From Blastococcus saxobsidens DD2 (GTDB lineage Bacteria > Actinomycetota > Actinomycetes > Mycobacteriales > Geodermatophilaceae): a stretch of 64,000 nucleotides of DNA. The notes beneath the pieces were generated by a model that saw only the letters and a list, made by a program, of their open reading frames with translations, was not told where the DNA came from and did no database searches. Of this stretch, positions 1 through 9,205 are shown piece by piece (within the stretch, counting starts at the first letter, position 1; the number at the start of each line of letters is the position of its first letter). The position numbers and the translations under genes are program-made. The DNA is taken from the NCBI RefSeq assembly GCF_000284015.1, contig NC_016943.1, positions 3,885,541-3,949,540 on the forward strand, in the 5' to 3' direction.

Positions 1-42
1 TACGAGGGCCCCAGCGGCGTCAGTTCCGCGGTCTTCGAGTGA
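1..42 (+). CDS. C-terminal end of an upstream gene (partial)
   Basis: An open frame runs from the first base to a TGA at 40-42 and gives the last 13 residues of a protein (ending SSAVFE). Only the tail is in the window, so the product cannot be named. In many actinobacteria the gene before hisN is the ribosome-assembly GTPase rsgA, but nothing in these 13 residues proves that. Confidence 0.4.
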   Translation, partial: YEGPSGVSSAVFE

Positions 43-50
43 CCGCCCGC

Positions 51-56
51 TAGGTT
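51..56 (+). promoter_or_regulatory. -10 box of hisN (leaderless)
   Basis: TAGGTT lies 8 bases before the ATG at 65. This is the spacing expected when transcription starts at or next to the start codon, and it supports that ATG over the GTG at 59, which would be too close to the -10 box. Confidence 0.45.
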
Positions 57-64
57 CGGTGCCC

Positions 65-904
65 ATGACGTCGGGTCGGGGCTACTCAGAGGACATGCGG
101 CTGGCACACGTGCTGGCCGACCAGGCCGACTCGATCAGCCTGGACCGCTTCAAGGCCCAGGACCTCACCGTCGAGACCAAGCCGGATCTGACGCCGGTGA
201 CCGACGCCGACCGCGCGGTCGAGGAGCAGCTGCGGATCACCCTCGGCCGGGCCCGCACGCGCGACGCGGTGCTGGGCGAGGAGTTCGGCACCACCGGCCA
301 CGGATCCCGCCGCTGGGTGCTCGACCCGATCGACGGCACGAAGAACTTCGTCCGGGGCGTCCCGGTGTGGGCCACGCTCATCGCGCTGTTCGACGGGGAC
401 GAGCCGGTGGTCGGGCTGGTCTCCGCGCCGGCCCTGAACCGCCGTTGGTGGGCGGCCAAGGACGTCGGCGCCTGGACCGGGCGCCGGCTGGAGTCGGCCA
501 CCCGCTGCCACGTCTCGGAGGTCGCGCGCCTCGAGGACGCCAGCCTCAGCTACTCCAGCCTCTCCGGATGGGAGCAGCGCGGCGGGCTCGACGGGTTCCT
601 CGACCTGACCCGTTCGGTCTGGCGCACCCGCGCCTACGGCGACTTCTGGAGCTACGTGCTGCTCGCCGAGGGCGCGGTGGACATCGCCTGCGAACCCGAG
701 GTGTCGCTGTGGGACCTCGCGGCACTGGACGTGATCGTGCGGGAGGCCGGTGGCCGGTTCACCGACGTCACCGGGGCGCCCGGTCCGGCCGGCGGGAGTG
801 CGCTGGCCAGCAACGGGAAGCTGCACGACGCCGCCCTGGAGCGGCTGGGGCTGCCCGAGACGGTCCACCCGCTGACCTCCGCCCCGCCGGTCCCGCCGTC
901 CTGA
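65..904 (+). CDS. hisN: Histidinol-phosphatase, inositol monophosphatase type
   Basis: Removes the phosphate from L-histidinol phosphate in the cytosol, the next-to-last step of histidine synthesis, using Mg2+. The 279-residue protein has the inositol-monophosphatase signatures in order: GEEFG near residue 76 (metal-binding Glu), DPIDGTKNF near 95 (metal ligands and phosphate site) and WDLAALDVI near 218 (third metal-binding Asp). The N-terminus reads [20 protein letters not shown], very like actinobacterial HisN and unlike SuhB. The start at 65 is chosen from the family length and the -10 box just upstream; GTG 59 and ATG 95 are alternatives. It stands alone here and not in a his operon, which is usual for actinobacterial hisN. 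Confidence 0.88.
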   Translation: MTSGRGYSEDMRLAHVLADQADSISLDRFKAQDLTVETKPDLTPVTDADRAVEEQLRITLGRARTRDAVLGEEFGTTGHGSRRWVLDPIDGTKNFVRGVPVWATLIALFDGDEPVVGLVSAPALNRRWWAAKDVGAWTGRRLESATRCHVSEVARLEDASLSYSSLSGWEQRGGLDGFLDLTRSVWRTRAYGDFWSYVLLAEGAVDIACEPEVSLWDLAALDVIVREAGGRFTDVTGAPGPAGGSALASNGKLHDAALERLGLPETVHPLTSAPPVPPS

Positions 905-927
905 TCAGGTCCGGGACGGCTCCACCG

Positions 928-1029
928 CTACCCGGCCTCCGCCTCGGCGACCAGGCCGCCGCCGGCGTCCAGCGCGACGACCTCCAGGCCGCTGGTCCCC
1001 AGGTCCGCGCCGAGGAACAGGCCGTTCAC
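928..1029 (-). pseudogene. Remnant of an FGGY-family carbohydrate kinase (N-terminus only)
   Basis: Reading from GTG 1029 to TAG 928 gives 33 residues that include FLGADLGTSGLEVVALDAGG, the phosphate-1 motif that opens xylulokinase, glycerol kinase and other FGGY sugar kinases (sugar + ATP to sugar phosphate). The full family is about 480 residues, so over 90 % is missing. The frame stops at TAG; past it the same frame reads RWSRPGPD, which faintly resembles the next stretch of the family before it runs into the end of hisN. Seen: the motif and the stop. Inferred: a decayed sugar-kinase gene cut by deletion or rearrangement between hisN and the aldo/keto reductase. A chance match to a short glycine-rich motif is the alternative. 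Confidence 0.5.
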
Positions 1030-1063
1030 CGGCGGCCCCGCACCGGCCCGCGCGCGGCTGCGT

Positions 1064-2083
1064 TCACCGGGCCCGCTCCGGGCTGTCGCCGTAGGCGTAG
1101 CCGGCGTCGACGTAACGTCCTCCTGCCGCGGCCCCCGGTGGCGCGATGACGTCCAGCCGGGCGAGGTCGTCGGCGGAGAGCTCCATGCCCGCCGCGCCGA
1201 CGTTCTCCTCCAGGTAGCTCCGCCGCTTGGTGCCGGGGATCGGGACGACGTCGTCGCCCTGCGCCAGCACCCACGCCAGCGCTAGCTGGCCGGGCGTTCC
1301 CCCCTTCTCCGTCGCCAGCGCGCGGACGGCCTCCACCAGGCGCAGGTTGGCCGCGAAGGCCGCGCCGGTGAACCGCGGATGGTTGCGGCGCCAGTCGCCG
1401 TCGCCGAAGTCGGCCGGGCTGGTGATCGCCCCGGTGAGGAACCCACGGCCCAGCGGGCTGAACGGCACGATGCCGATGCCGTGCTCCCGGGCGACGCCGA
1501 GGACCTCACCCTCGATGTCCCTGGTCCACAGCGACCACTCGCTCTGCAACGCGGCGATCGGGTGCACCGCCACCGCTCGCCGGATCGAGGCGGCGCTGGC
1601 CTCGGAGAGCCCGAGGTGGCGCACCTTCCCCTGCTGCACGAGCTCGGCCATGGCGCCCACGGTGTCCTCGATCGGGATCCGGGGATCGACGCGGTGCTGG
1701 TAGTAGAGGTCGATGACGTCGGCGCCCAGCCGGCGCAGGCTCGCCTCGGCGCAGGCGCGCACGTTCTCCGGCCGGCCGTCGATCGTCATGCCCCCGTCCG
1801 CGGTGCGGGCGAGGGAGAACTTGGTGGCCAGCTGCACCTCGTCCCGGCGGCCGGCGATCGCCTCGCCGACGAGCTCCTCGTTGTGGCCGCTGCCGTAGAC
1901 GTCGGAGGTGTCCAGGAAGGTGACGCCGAGGTCGAGCGCCCGGTGGACGGTCGCGATCGACTCGGTGCGGTCGGCGGGGCCGTACATCTGGCTCATCCCC
2001 ATGCAGCCCAGACCCAGCGAGGAGACCGTGGGTCCGGTCCGGCCGAGCGTGCGGGTACCGACGGGCGGGAGGGAAGCAGGCAT
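1064..2083 (-). CDS. Aldo/keto reductase
   Basis: NADPH-dependent reductase of aldehydes and ketones, of the YakC/AKR13-like group that includes many actinobacterial proteins of unknown substrate. The 339-residue TIM barrel shows the catalytic tetrad: Asp and Tyr in [12 protein letters not shown] (near 56-66), Lys in LATKFS and His in YYQHRVD. The C-terminal [17 protein letters not shown] carries the NADPH 2'-phosphate binding residues. ATG 2083 is preferred because GAGG sits 9 bases upstream; ATG 2092 would leave no gap after it. It runs toward hisN and shares an upstream region of about 100 bp with the divergent SRPBCC gene. The true substrate cannot be told from sequence. Confidence 0.88.
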   Translation of the reverse strand: MPASLPPVGTRTLGRTGPTVSSLGLGCMGMSQMYGPADRTESIATVHRALDLGVTFLDTSDVYGSGHNEELVGEAIAGRRDEVQLATKFSLARTADGGMTIDGRPENVRACAEASLRRLGADVIDLYYQHRVDPRIPIEDTVGAMAELVQQGKVRHLGLSEASAASIRRAVAVHPIAALQSEWSLWTRDIEGEVLGVAREHGIGIVPFSPLGRGFLTGAITSPADFGDGDWRRNHPRFTGAAFAANLRLVEAVRALATEKGGTPGQLALAWVLAQGDDVVPIPGTKRRSYLEENVGAAGMELSADDLARLDVIAPPGAAAGGRYVDAGYAYGDSPERAR

Positions 2084-2185
2084 GGGCCGCATCCTCGTCC
2101 GCCGCGCACCGGGGCCGCCACCGGCCGTTTCCTCCTCCACCCCACGGGTAGGCGGTCCGGGCACCGACCGAACCGGAGGGCCCCC

Positions 2186-3136
2186 ATGAGTTCCAGCCGC
2201 AGCCGCCCCGGCCTGCGCCGCACCGCCCGCGTCCTGGGTCTGGCCAGCACCGGCCTCGGCGTGGCCATGCTGCGTGACCCGAAGGGCGTCGCCCGGGTGT
2301 CCGGCGTGGACGACTCGGCCACCGCGCTGTCGGTGATCCCCCTGGTCGGCGCCCGCGAGCTGCTGCACGCCCTTCCGCTGCTGGCCGGCCGCCCCGGCTG
2401 GGCCTGGACGCGCGTCGCCGGCGACGCCGTGGACCTCACCGCGATGGGGATCGCGCTGTCGCACCGGAGCGGCGACCGCGGACGGCGGCTGCGCAACGCC
2501 ACCGCCGCCGTCGCCGGGCTGGCGGCCCTCGACCTGCTCACCGCGGCGCGCTCACGCCGCTCGGGCAGCCGGAGCTCCACCCGGGAGCTGCTCCCCGGGT
2601 CCGCCCCGTGGAAGGGCGCGATCGACGTCTCCGCGGCCACCACGGTGAACAGGACGCCGGAGGAGGTCTACCGGTACTGGCGCGACTTCGCCCACCTGCC
2701 GGAGTTCATGGCGCACGTGCGCGAGGTCCGCACGCTGGATGGCGGTGCGCGCTCGCACTGGGTCGCCGAGGCGCCCGGGAAGCTCTCGGTCGAGTGGGAC
2801 GCCGAGGTGGTCGAGGACTCCCCCGGCGAGCTCATCCGCTGGCGCTCGCTGCCCGGCGCCGGCATCGAGAACGCCGGATCGGTGGGATTCCGCCCGGCCC
2901 CCGGCGGGCGAGGCACCGAGGTGCGGGTCCGGCTGGCCTACGCCCAGCCGGGCGGCCGGCTCGGCAAGGTCGTCGCCGGGCTGTTCGGGGAGTCCCCGGA
3001 GCAGCAGGTGCGCGACGACCTCACCCGCTTCAAGCAGGTGCTCGAGACCGGGCACGTGGTCCGCTCCGAGGGCACACCGCACGGCCTGGAGGCGGGGCGG
3101 CTCGCCGCCCAGCGCCCCGCGGCGCCCCGCTCCTGA
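2186..3136 (+). CDS. SRPBCC (START-like) family protein with N-terminal membrane region
   Basis: A 316-residue protein in two parts. Residues 1-125 hold an Arg-rich start and two or three hydrophobic stretches. Residues about 145-295 form an SRPBCC/polyketide-cyclase-like fold, recognisable by [22 protein letters not shown], the later [19 protein letters not shown] and the C-terminal [13 protein letters not shown]. Such proteins bind hydrophobic ligands; the ligand here is unknown. AGGG precedes the ATG. The Zn alcohol dehydrogenase starts 29 bases after the stop and has its own ribosome site, so the two are probably co-transcribed. This pairing of a cyclase/dehydrase-like protein with a formaldehyde-dehydrogenase-like enzyme recurs in actinobacteria. 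Confidence 0.75.
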   Translation: MSSSRSRPGLRRTARVLGLASTGLGVAMLRDPKGVARVSGVDDSATALSVIPLVGARELLHALPLLAGRPGWAWTRVAGDAVDLTAMGIALSHRSGDRGRRLRNATAAVAGLAALDLLTAARSRRSGSRSSTRELLPGSAPWKGAIDVSAATTVNRTPEEVYRYWRDFAHLPEFMAHVREVRTLDGGARSHWVAEAPGKLSVEWDAEVVEDSPGELIRWRSLPGAGIENAGSVGFRPAPGGRGTEVRVRLAYAQPGGRLGKVVAGLFGESPEQQVRDDLTRFKQVLETGHVVRSEGTPHGLEAGRLAAQRPAAPRS

Positions 3137-3165
3137 CCCCGACCCGTCTCCGGAAGGACACCCCC

Positions 3166-4338
3166 GTGCGCGCCACCCAGTGGATGGGCAAGAACCACAT
3201 CGAGGTCAACGAGGTCCCCGACCCGCAGATCCTCAACGACCGCGACGCGATCGTGAAGATCAGCTCCACCGCGATCTGCGGGTCGGATCTGCACCTGTAC
3301 GACGGCTTCATCCCGACGATGCGCAAGGGCGACATCGTCGGTCACGAGTTCATGGGCGAGGTGGTGGAGCTCGGCAAGGGCGTCGGCAACCTGAAGGTCG
3401 GTGACCGGGTCGTCGTCCCGTTCCCGATCTCCTGCGGCAACTGCGTCGCCTGCCAGAAGGGGCTGTTCTCCGTCTGCGAGAACTCCAACCCCAACGCCCG
3501 GATCGCCGAGAAGGTGATGGGCCACGCGCCGTGCGGCATCTTCGGCTACTCGCACATGATGGGCGGCTACCCCGGTGGCCAGGCCGAGTACGCCCGCGTC
3601 CCGTTCGCCGACGTCGGCCCGCTGAAGGTCGACGACGACCTGACAGACGAGCAGGTCCTGTTCCTCACCGACGTCTTCCCCACCGGCTACATGGGTGCGG
3701 ATAACTGCGACATCTCCCCCGGTGACGTCGTCGCCGTCTGGGGCGCGGGTGCGGTCGGGCAGTTCGCCGTCGCCAGCGCGAAGATGCTCGGCGCCGAGCG
3801 GGTCATCGCCATCGACCGGTTCGACTACCGGCTGGACAAGGCGAAGGAGGCCGGCGCCACCGACGTCCTCGACTACGAGGACGTCGACGTCCTCGACGCC
3901 CTGCAGGAGCTCACCGCCGGGCGCGGGCCGGACGCCGCGATCGACTGCGTCGGGATGGAGGCCCACCACCCGAGCACCGCGATCAACGCCTACGACCGGG
4001 CCAAGCAGGCCACCATGCTGGAGACCGAGCGGCCGCACGCGCTGCGCGAGGCGATCCTCGCGGTGAAGAACGGCGGGACGGTCTCGATCGTCGGAGTCTA
4101 CGGCGGGCTCATGGACAAGTTCCCGATCGGTTCGCTGATGAACCGGTCACTGACGGTGCGGACCGGCCAGGCGCACGTGCAGCGGTACTTGAAGCCGCTG
4201 TACGAGCGGATCCGGAACGGCGACATCGACCCGAGCTTCGTCGTCTCGCACACCCTGCCGCTGGAGCAGGCCCCGCAGGCCTACCGGATGTTCCGCGACA
4301 AGGAGGACTCCAGCAACAAGGTGGTCCTCAAGCCCTGA
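3166..4338 (+). CDS. Zinc-dependent alcohol dehydrogenase, formaldehyde-dehydrogenase-like
   Basis: Medium-chain dehydrogenase that oxidises an alcohol or aldehyde with NAD(P)+. The 390 residues contain the catalytic-zinc ligands in [11 protein letters not shown] and GHEFMGEV (near 38-65), the structural zinc loop [15 protein letters not shown] (near 88-102) and the Rossmann motif [11 protein letters not shown] (near 194-204), followed by an Asp in AIDRFDY that favours NAD+. The family includes glutathione-independent formaldehyde dehydrogenase-like proteins with a longer loop, as here. GTG 3166 follows GGAAGGA by 7 bases. It lies just downstream of the SRPBCC gene. The substrate is not fixed by sequence. 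Confidence 0.87.
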   Translation: MRATQWMGKNHIEVNEVPDPQILNDRDAIVKISSTAICGSDLHLYDGFIPTMRKGDIVGHEFMGEVVELGKGVGNLKVGDRVVVPFPISCGNCVACQKGLFSVCENSNPNARIAEKVMGHAPCGIFGYSHMMGGYPGGQAEYARVPFADVGPLKVDDDLTDEQVLFLTDVFPTGYMGADNCDISPGDVVAVWGAGAVGQFAVASAKMLGAERVIAIDRFDYRLDKAKEAGATDVLDYEDVDVLDALQELTAGRGPDAAIDCVGMEAHHPSTAINAYDRAKQATMLETERPHALREAILAVKNGGTVSIVGVYGGLMDKFPIGSLMNRSLTVRTGQAHVQRYLKPLYERIRNGDIDPSFVVSHTLPLEQAPQAYRMFRDKEDSSNKVVLKP

Positions 4339-4413
4339 CCTGCCCGTCTGATGGGATGGGCAGCAACCGGGCGCCGGCGACGAGGCCGCCCCGGGTCCGA
4401 GGAGGACGCCACC

Positions 4414-5820
4414 GTGCAGTACGCCGAGTCCGTCGTCGACCTGGTCGGCAACACGCCGCTGGTGAAGCTGTCGTCGGTCACCCGCGGGCTGGGCCCCCAC
4501 GCCCCGCTGGTGCTGGCCAAGGTCGAGTACCTCAACCCCGGCGGCTCGGTGAAGGACCGGATCGCCGTCCGCATGGTCGACGCCGCGGAGGCCAGCGGTG
4601 AGCTGCAGCCCGGCGGCACCATCGTGGAGCCCACCAGCGGCAACACCGGCATCGGCCTGGCACTGGTGGCCCAGCAGCGCGGCTACCACTGCATCTTCGT
4701 CTGCCCCGACAAGGTCGGGCAGGAGAAGATCAACGTCCTCAAGGCCTACGGGGCCGAGGTGGTGGTCTGCCCGACCGCCGTCGACCCGGCCGACCCGCGC
4801 TCCTACTACTCGGTGTCCGACCGGCTCACCCGGGAGATCCCCGGCGCCTGGAAGCCCGACCAGTACTCCAACCCGAGCAACCCGCAGTCGCACTACGAGA
4901 CGACCGGGCCGGAGATCTGGTCGCAGACCGAGGGGCGGATCACCCACTTCGTCACCGGCGCCGGCACGGGCGGGACGATCAGCGGCGTCGGCCGGTACCT
5001 CAAGGAGGTCTCCGACGGCCGGGTGCAGGTCATCGGCGCCGACCCGGAGGGGTCGGTGTACTCCGGCGGCACCGGCCGCCCGTACCTGGTGGAGGGCGTC
5101 GGCGAGGACTTCTGGCCGTCCACCTACGACCAGGAGGTCGCCGACGAGATCATCGCGGTCTCCGACGGCGACTCCTTCGCCATGACGCGCCGGCTGGCCC
5201 GCGAGGAGGGTCTGCTGGTCGGTGGTTCCTGCGGCATGGCGGTGGTGGCGGCGCTGCGCGTGGCGGAGCGGCTCACCGAGGACGACGTCCTGGTGGTGCT
5301 GCTGGCGGACGGCGGCCGCGGCTACCTGAACAAGATCTTCAACGACGCGTGGATGGCGGACTACGGCTTCCTCGGCTCGACCGCCGGCACCACCGTGGGC
5401 GAGTTGCTGCACACGAAGTCCGGCGAGACCCCGCCGCTGGTGCACACCCATCCCAACGAGACCGTCCGCGACGCGATCGACATCCTCCGGGAGTACGGCG
5501 TCAGCCAGCTGCCGGTGGTGCGTGCCGAGCCGCCGGTCACCGCCGGCGAAGTCGTCGGCTCGGTGGACGAGAAGACCCTGCTGGACGCCGTCTTCACCGG
5601 CCGCGCGACGCTGGCCGACCGGGTGGAGAAGCACATGTCGCCGCCACTGCCGATCATCGGCTCCGGTGAGCCGGTGACGTCGGCCGTCGCCGAGCTGGGC
5701 TCGGCCGGCGCGCTGCTGGTGCACGTCGACGGCAAGCCCGCCGGCGTGATCACCCGGCAGGACGTGCTGGGGCACATCGCCGACCGTCCCGCGGCGACTG
5801 CGCCTACGGTCGACTCATGA
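4414..5820 (+). CDS. cbs: Cystathionine beta-synthase
   Basis: PLP enzyme that joins serine and homocysteine to cystathionine, the first step of transsulfuration. The 468-residue protein has the fold-type II synthase core with PLP lysine in NPGGSVKDRIA (near 43-47), the substrate loop TSGNTG and the phosphate-binding GAGTGGT, followed by two CBS domains from about 340 to 460. It lacks the heme-binding N-terminal extension of animal enzymes. GTG 4414 follows GAGGAGG by 8 bases. The last bases (ATGA at 5817-5820) overlap the start of the gamma-synthase, so the two are translationally coupled and likely control sulfur flow between methionine and cysteine. Confidence 0.93.
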   Translation: MQYAESVVDLVGNTPLVKLSSVTRGLGPHAPLVLAKVEYLNPGGSVKDRIAVRMVDAAEASGELQPGGTIVEPTSGNTGIGLALVAQQRGYHCIFVCPDKVGQEKINVLKAYGAEVVVCPTAVDPADPRSYYSVSDRLTREIPGAWKPDQYSNPSNPQSHYETTGPEIWSQTEGRITHFVTGAGTGGTISGVGRYLKEVSDGRVQVIGADPEGSVYSGGTGRPYLVEGVGEDFWPSTYDQEVADEIIAVSDGDSFAMTRRLAREEGLLVGGSCGMAVVAALRVAERLTEDDVLVVLLADGGRGYLNKIFNDAWMADYGFLGSTAGTTVGELLHTKSGETPPLVHTHPNETVRDAIDILREYGVSQLPVVRAEPPVTAGEVVGSVDEKTLLDAVFTGRATLADRVEKHMSPPLPIIGSGEPVTSAVAELGSAGALLVHVDGKPAGVITRQDVLGHIADRPAATAPTVDS

Positions 5821-6965
5821 GCGAGCTCGCGGGATTCAACACCCGCGCCATCCACGCCGGGCAGGAGCCCGACCCCGCGACCGGCGCGGTCATCCCGCCG
5901 CTGCACCTGACGACGACCTACAAGCAGGACGGCGTCGGCGGGCTGCGCGGCGGCTACGAGTACAGCCGCAGCGGGAACCCGACCCGTGCCGCGCTGCAGG
6001 AACAGCTCGCGGCCCTGGAGCAGGGCACCACGGCCCTGACCTTCGCCTCCGGCCTCGCCGCCGAGGACACCCTGCTGCGCACCCTCTGCCGGCCGGGCGA
6101 CGAGATCGTCCTGGGCGGCGACGCCTACGGCGGGACGTTCCGGCTGATCTCCCGGGTGCTCGAGCCCTGGGGCGTCGGCTACCGGCCGATCGACCTGGGC
6201 GACCTGGACGCCGTCCGGGAGGCCGTCGCGCCCGAGACCACCCGGGTCGTCTGGTGCGAGACGCCGACCAACCCGCTGCTCAACATCGCCGACATCGCCG
6301 CGCTGGCGCAGATCGCGCGCGAGAGCGGCACCGTGCTCGTCGTCGACAACACCTTCGCCTCGCCCTACCTGCAGCGGCCGCTGACGCTCGGGGCCGACGT
6401 CGTCGTGCACTCGACCACCAAGTACCTGGGCGGGCACTCCGACGTCGTCGGCGGAGCGCTGGTGACCAGCGACGCGCACTGGGCCGAGCGGCTCACCTAC
6501 CACCAGAACGCCATGGGAGCGGTGAACGGCCCCTTCGACGCCTGGCTGCTGATGCGCGGGATCAAGACCCTCGGCGTGCGGATGGACCGGCACTGCGCCA
6601 ACGCGGCCCGGATCGCCGAGTTCCTGCTCGACCATCCCGCGGTGGCCTCGGTGCTCTACCCGGGGCTGCCCGACCACCCGGGGCACGAGATCGCCGCGCG
6701 GCAGATGTCCGGCTTCGGCGGGATGCTGTCGTTCCGGCTGCGCGACGGCGAGGAGGCCGCGCTGCGGGTCTGCGAGCGCACCCGGCTGTTCACGCTCGCG
6801 GAGTCCCTCGGCGGCGTCGAGTCGCTCATCGAGCACCCCGGCCGGATGACCCACGCGAGCGCCGCCGGCTCACCGCTGGAGGTGCCCGCCGACCTCGTGC
6901 GGCTCTCGGTGGGCATCGAGGACGTCGAGGATCTGCTGGCCGACCTGGACCGGGCGCTCAGCTGA
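5817..6965 (+). CDS. metB: Cystathionine gamma-synthase
   Basis: PLP-dependent trans-sulfuration enzyme that makes cystathionine from an O-acyl homoserine and cysteine; relatives act as gamma-lyases in the reverse pathway. The 382-residue protein shows the Cys/Met-metabolism family marks: AIHAGQEPDPATGAV at the N-terminus, YEYSRSGNPTR (PLP phosphate site) and PLP lysine in HSTTKYLGGHSDV near 202. Start ATG 5817 overlaps the cbs stop in ATGA. Synthase and lyase are hard to tell apart by sequence; with cbs next to it, a role in the cysteine-forming direction is also possible. Confidence 0.9.
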   Translation: MSELAGFNTRAIHAGQEPDPATGAVIPPLHLTTTYKQDGVGGLRGGYEYSRSGNPTRAALQEQLAALEQGTTALTFASGLAAEDTLLRTLCRPGDEIVLGGDAYGGTFRLISRVLEPWGVGYRPIDLGDLDAVREAVAPETTRVVWCETPTNPLLNIADIAALAQIARESGTVLVVDNTFASPYLQRPLTLGADVVVHSTTKYLGGHSDVVGGALVTSDAHWAERLTYHQNAMGAVNGPFDAWLLMRGIKTLGVRMDRHCANAARIAEFLLDHPAVASVLYPGLPDHPGHEIAARQMSGFGGMLSFRLRDGEEAALRVCERTRLFTLAESLGGVESLIEHPGRMTHASAAGSPLEVPADLVRLSVGIEDVEDLLADLDRALS

Positions 6966-6967
6966 GC

Positions 6968-7279
6968 TCAGGGCACCGGATGGCCGGCGGTCAAGACCGG
7001 CGAGAAGTGCTCCACGACCGGGAACGGGTCGTAGAAGTGGTGCAGCAGCCGGCGCCACTGCTGGTAGCCGGCCGACCCGCGGAAGCCCTCCGTGTGGTCC
7101 TCCAACCGCTCCCACCGGACCAGCAGCAGGTAGACGCTCTCCCGCTCGAGACACCGGCTCAGCGCGAGGCCGGCGAATCCGGGCACCGTGGAGATGAGGC
7201 CCGTGGCCGCGCGGAACGCCTGCTCGAACGCCTCCTCCTGACCGGGCCGCACCGACAGTTCCGCCCGCTCCAGGATCAT
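6968..7279 (-). CDS. Antibiotic biosynthesis monooxygenase (ABM) domain protein
   Basis: A 103-residue single-domain protein with the ABM ferredoxin-like fold: ILERAELSVRPGQEEAFEQAF at the start, VPGFAGLALSRCLERESVYLLLVRWE in the middle (the usual pattern of beta strand then W-E), and AGYQQWRRLLHHFYDPFPVVEHF near the end. Relatives act as cofactor-free monooxygenases or heme-degrading proteins, usually as dimers. No active residue can be assigned with certainty. It converges on metB with only 2 bases between stops. The upstream region is shared with the divergent glycosyltransferase. Confidence 0.75.
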   Translation of the reverse strand: MILERAELSVRPGQEEAFEQAFRAATGLISTVPGFAGLALSRCLERESVYLLLVRWERLEDHTEGFRGSAGYQQWRRLLHHFYDPFPVVEHFSPVLTAGHPVP

Positions 7280-7362
7280 CTCCGCACCGTACGGGGACGC
7301 CGCGGATGTGACATCCCCGCCGGCACACCCGGTGCATTCCCCACTGCCCGGCCGGGCAGGTG

Positions 7363-8253
7363 ATGTCCGTGCCCGCTCCCCGGATCAGCATCGTGCTCGC
7401 CACGCGGAACCGCCGGGCGTCGCTGCTGCGATCGCTCGACCGGCTCGTGCACGCCGGCGGACCCCCGGTCGTCGTCGTCGACAACGGCTCCACCGACGGA
7501 ACCCCCGCCGCCGTCCGCGACCGGCACCCCACGGTCGTGGTGGTGGAGCTGCCCACCAACGCCGGGGCGGCCGCCCGCACCGTCGGCGTACGACGCACCG
7601 CAACCCCCTACGTCGCCTTCGCCGACGACGACTCGTGGTGGGCACCGGGATCCCTGGACCGGGCGACCGACCTGCTCGACACGCACCCCGGCATCGCACT
7701 GGTCACCGGCCGGGTCCGGCTGGCCGCGGACGGCTCGCTCGATGCCGTGTCGCGCAAGCACCGCGCCGCCGTCCTCGGCACCACCCCGGGCAATCCGGGG
7801 CCCGACGTGCTCAGCTATCCCGCCTTCGCCGTGGTCGTCCGCCGCGACGCGTACCTGTCGGTCGGCGGCTTCTCACCGCTGCTGTTCTTCGGCGGCGAGG
7901 AGCACCTGCTCGCGCTCGACCTGGCCGCGGCCGGCTGGCAGCAGGTCTACGCCGACGACGTGGTCGCCTGGCACGACCCCGCCGGCCCCGTGGTCGTCTC
8001 CCCCGAACGCTGGGCGCTGCAGACCCGCAACGACCTGCTGGTCGACTGGCTCCGCCGGCCGCTGCCTGTGGCGCTCTCGGCCACCACGCGGCTGCTCCGC
8101 CAGGCGGCCGGTGATCCGGCGGCGCGGGCGGCGGTGCGGGGCTGGGCCCGCCGACTCCCGGCCGCCCTCCGCCAGCGACGGGCGGTCCCCGCCGACGTCG
8201 AGCGCCGGTTCGCGGCCGCGCAGCGGCCGCTCAGCTCCCCAGCTGCCGGGTGA
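7363..8253 (+). CDS. Glycosyltransferase family 2
   Basis: Transfers a sugar from a nucleotide donor in the cytoplasm, probably during cell-wall or exopolysaccharide synthesis. The 296 residues begin with the GT-A signature RISIVLATRNRRASLLRSL and VVVVDNGSTDGTP, and the metal-binding motif is FADDDSWWAPGSL near 90. A later GGEEHLLALDLAAAGW fits the acceptor/catalytic region. No membrane segment is seen. ATG 7363 is used; GTG 7369 has better spacing from GCAGG and could be the true start. The gene overlaps by 23 bases, tail to tail, with the pyruvyltransferase-like gene, which hints at a small surface-glycan locus. Confidence 0.85.
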   Translation: MSVPAPRISIVLATRNRRASLLRSLDRLVHAGGPPVVVVDNGSTDGTPAAVRDRHPTVVVVELPTNAGAAARTVGVRRTATPYVAFADDDSWWAPGSLDRATDLLDTHPGIALVTGRVRLAADGSLDAVSRKHRAAVLGTTPGNPGPDVLSYPAFAVVVRRDAYLSVGGFSPLLFFGGEEHLLALDLAAAGWQQVYADDVVAWHDPAGPVVVSPERWALQTRNDLLVDWLRRPLPVALSATTRLLRQAAGDPAARAAVRGWARRLPAALRQRRAVPADVERRFAAAQRPLSSPAAG

Positions 8254-9100
8254 GCCATTCCCGGAGCTCGCGGTTGCCCGCGGCGCCCCGCACCCGGGAG
8301 TGCGCCACCGGGCCGGTGAACTCCCCGGCCAGGCAGCGCGCCAGCGCCGCATCGAGCGCCTCGAGGGTCACGTCGTCGGCGGCCAGCAGCAGCGGCCAGT
8401 CCAGCGCCCGCGCCTGACCGGTGACCTTGGCGCCGCCGTCGATGGGGTCGCACGCGATGACCGGCCGATCGCTCTTGAGCCCGAGGACCAGCCCGTGCAG
8501 CCGCATGCTCACCACGACGTCGCACCGCCGGAGCAGAGCCTCCACCTGCGCCGGCCGGCGCGGATGCGGCTTGTCGAACAGGTCGGTGTCGATGGGGAAC
8601 CACGGCAGCGCCCGCGCCGCCAGCCACTCCTCGATCACCCCCCGCACCCGGTCGGCCCGGCTGCGGTCGCCGTACTCACCCTGCACCGGGGCGAACGCCA
8701 CGGCGACGACGGGGACGTCGGGTTCCGGGCCCTCGACGGCCAGGTCGGGTCGGGTGATCCCGGGGGCGTCCCGCTCCCACACCTCGTCGAACATCGTCCG
8801 GGCGACGTCGTCGACGACGGACACGTTCACGGCCCAACGCCGCGCCGACGCGAACGCCCGGGTCAGCTCCGGCAGCGGCGGCAGGTTCCCGACCGGGCCG
8901 GTGACGAAGAGCAGGTGCGTGTAGTCGGCGGGTTCGACGTCCCGCCAGTGCACCCCGCGGCCCAGGTAGGGCGCCCACGCGACGTCGTGGTCGATGCCCA
9001 GCTCGGTCAGCCACCCGACGACGACGTCGGCCCCCAGCTCGTCGCCGACGGTGGCGATCACCTCGTCGAAGCTGAACCACCCGGCCACCAGGACACGCAT
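8231..9100 (-). CDS. Polysaccharide pyruvyl transferase family protein
   Basis: The 289-residue protein matches the CsaB/polysaccharide pyruvyltransferase family: an N-terminal Rossmann-like half (MRVLVAGWFSFDEVIATVGD) and a C-terminal half carrying VVVSMRLHGLVLGLKSDRPVIA, the SxRLHG motif that is the best mark of the family. Such enzymes add ketal-linked pyruvate from phosphoenolpyruvate to surface sugars. ATG 9100 is preferred to GTG 9109 because GAGGG then sits at a usable distance. It converges on the glycosyltransferase with a 23-base overlap, so the two may act on the same glycan. Target sugar unknown. Confidence 0.78.
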   Translation of the reverse strand: MRVLVAGWFSFDEVIATVGDELGADVVVGWLTELGIDHDVAWAPYLGRGVHWRDVEPADYTHLLFVTGPVGNLPPLPELTRAFASARRWAVNVSVVDDVARTMFDEVWERDAPGITRPDLAVEGPEPDVPVVAVAFAPVQGEYGDRSRADRVRGVIEEWLAARALPWFPIDTDLFDKPHPRRPAQVEALLRRCDVVVSMRLHGLVLGLKSDRPVIACDPIDGGAKVTGQARALDWPLLLAADDVTLEALDAALARCLAGEFTGPVAHSRVRGAAGNRELREWLTRQLGS

Positions 9101-9205
9101 GGCCTCCACCCTCGCAGCCGGGCGGCCGCCCGGCGCGCGGGGGGAACGAGATCACGCCTCCGCCGGTTGTCGGTGCCAGCAGCCCGAGCGAGGAGGATCT
9201 CCCCC

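Noticed and set aside
4339-4413. SAM or other sulfur riboswitch before cbs
   Set aside because: Only 75 bases, no fitting helix set; a plain ribosome site is present.
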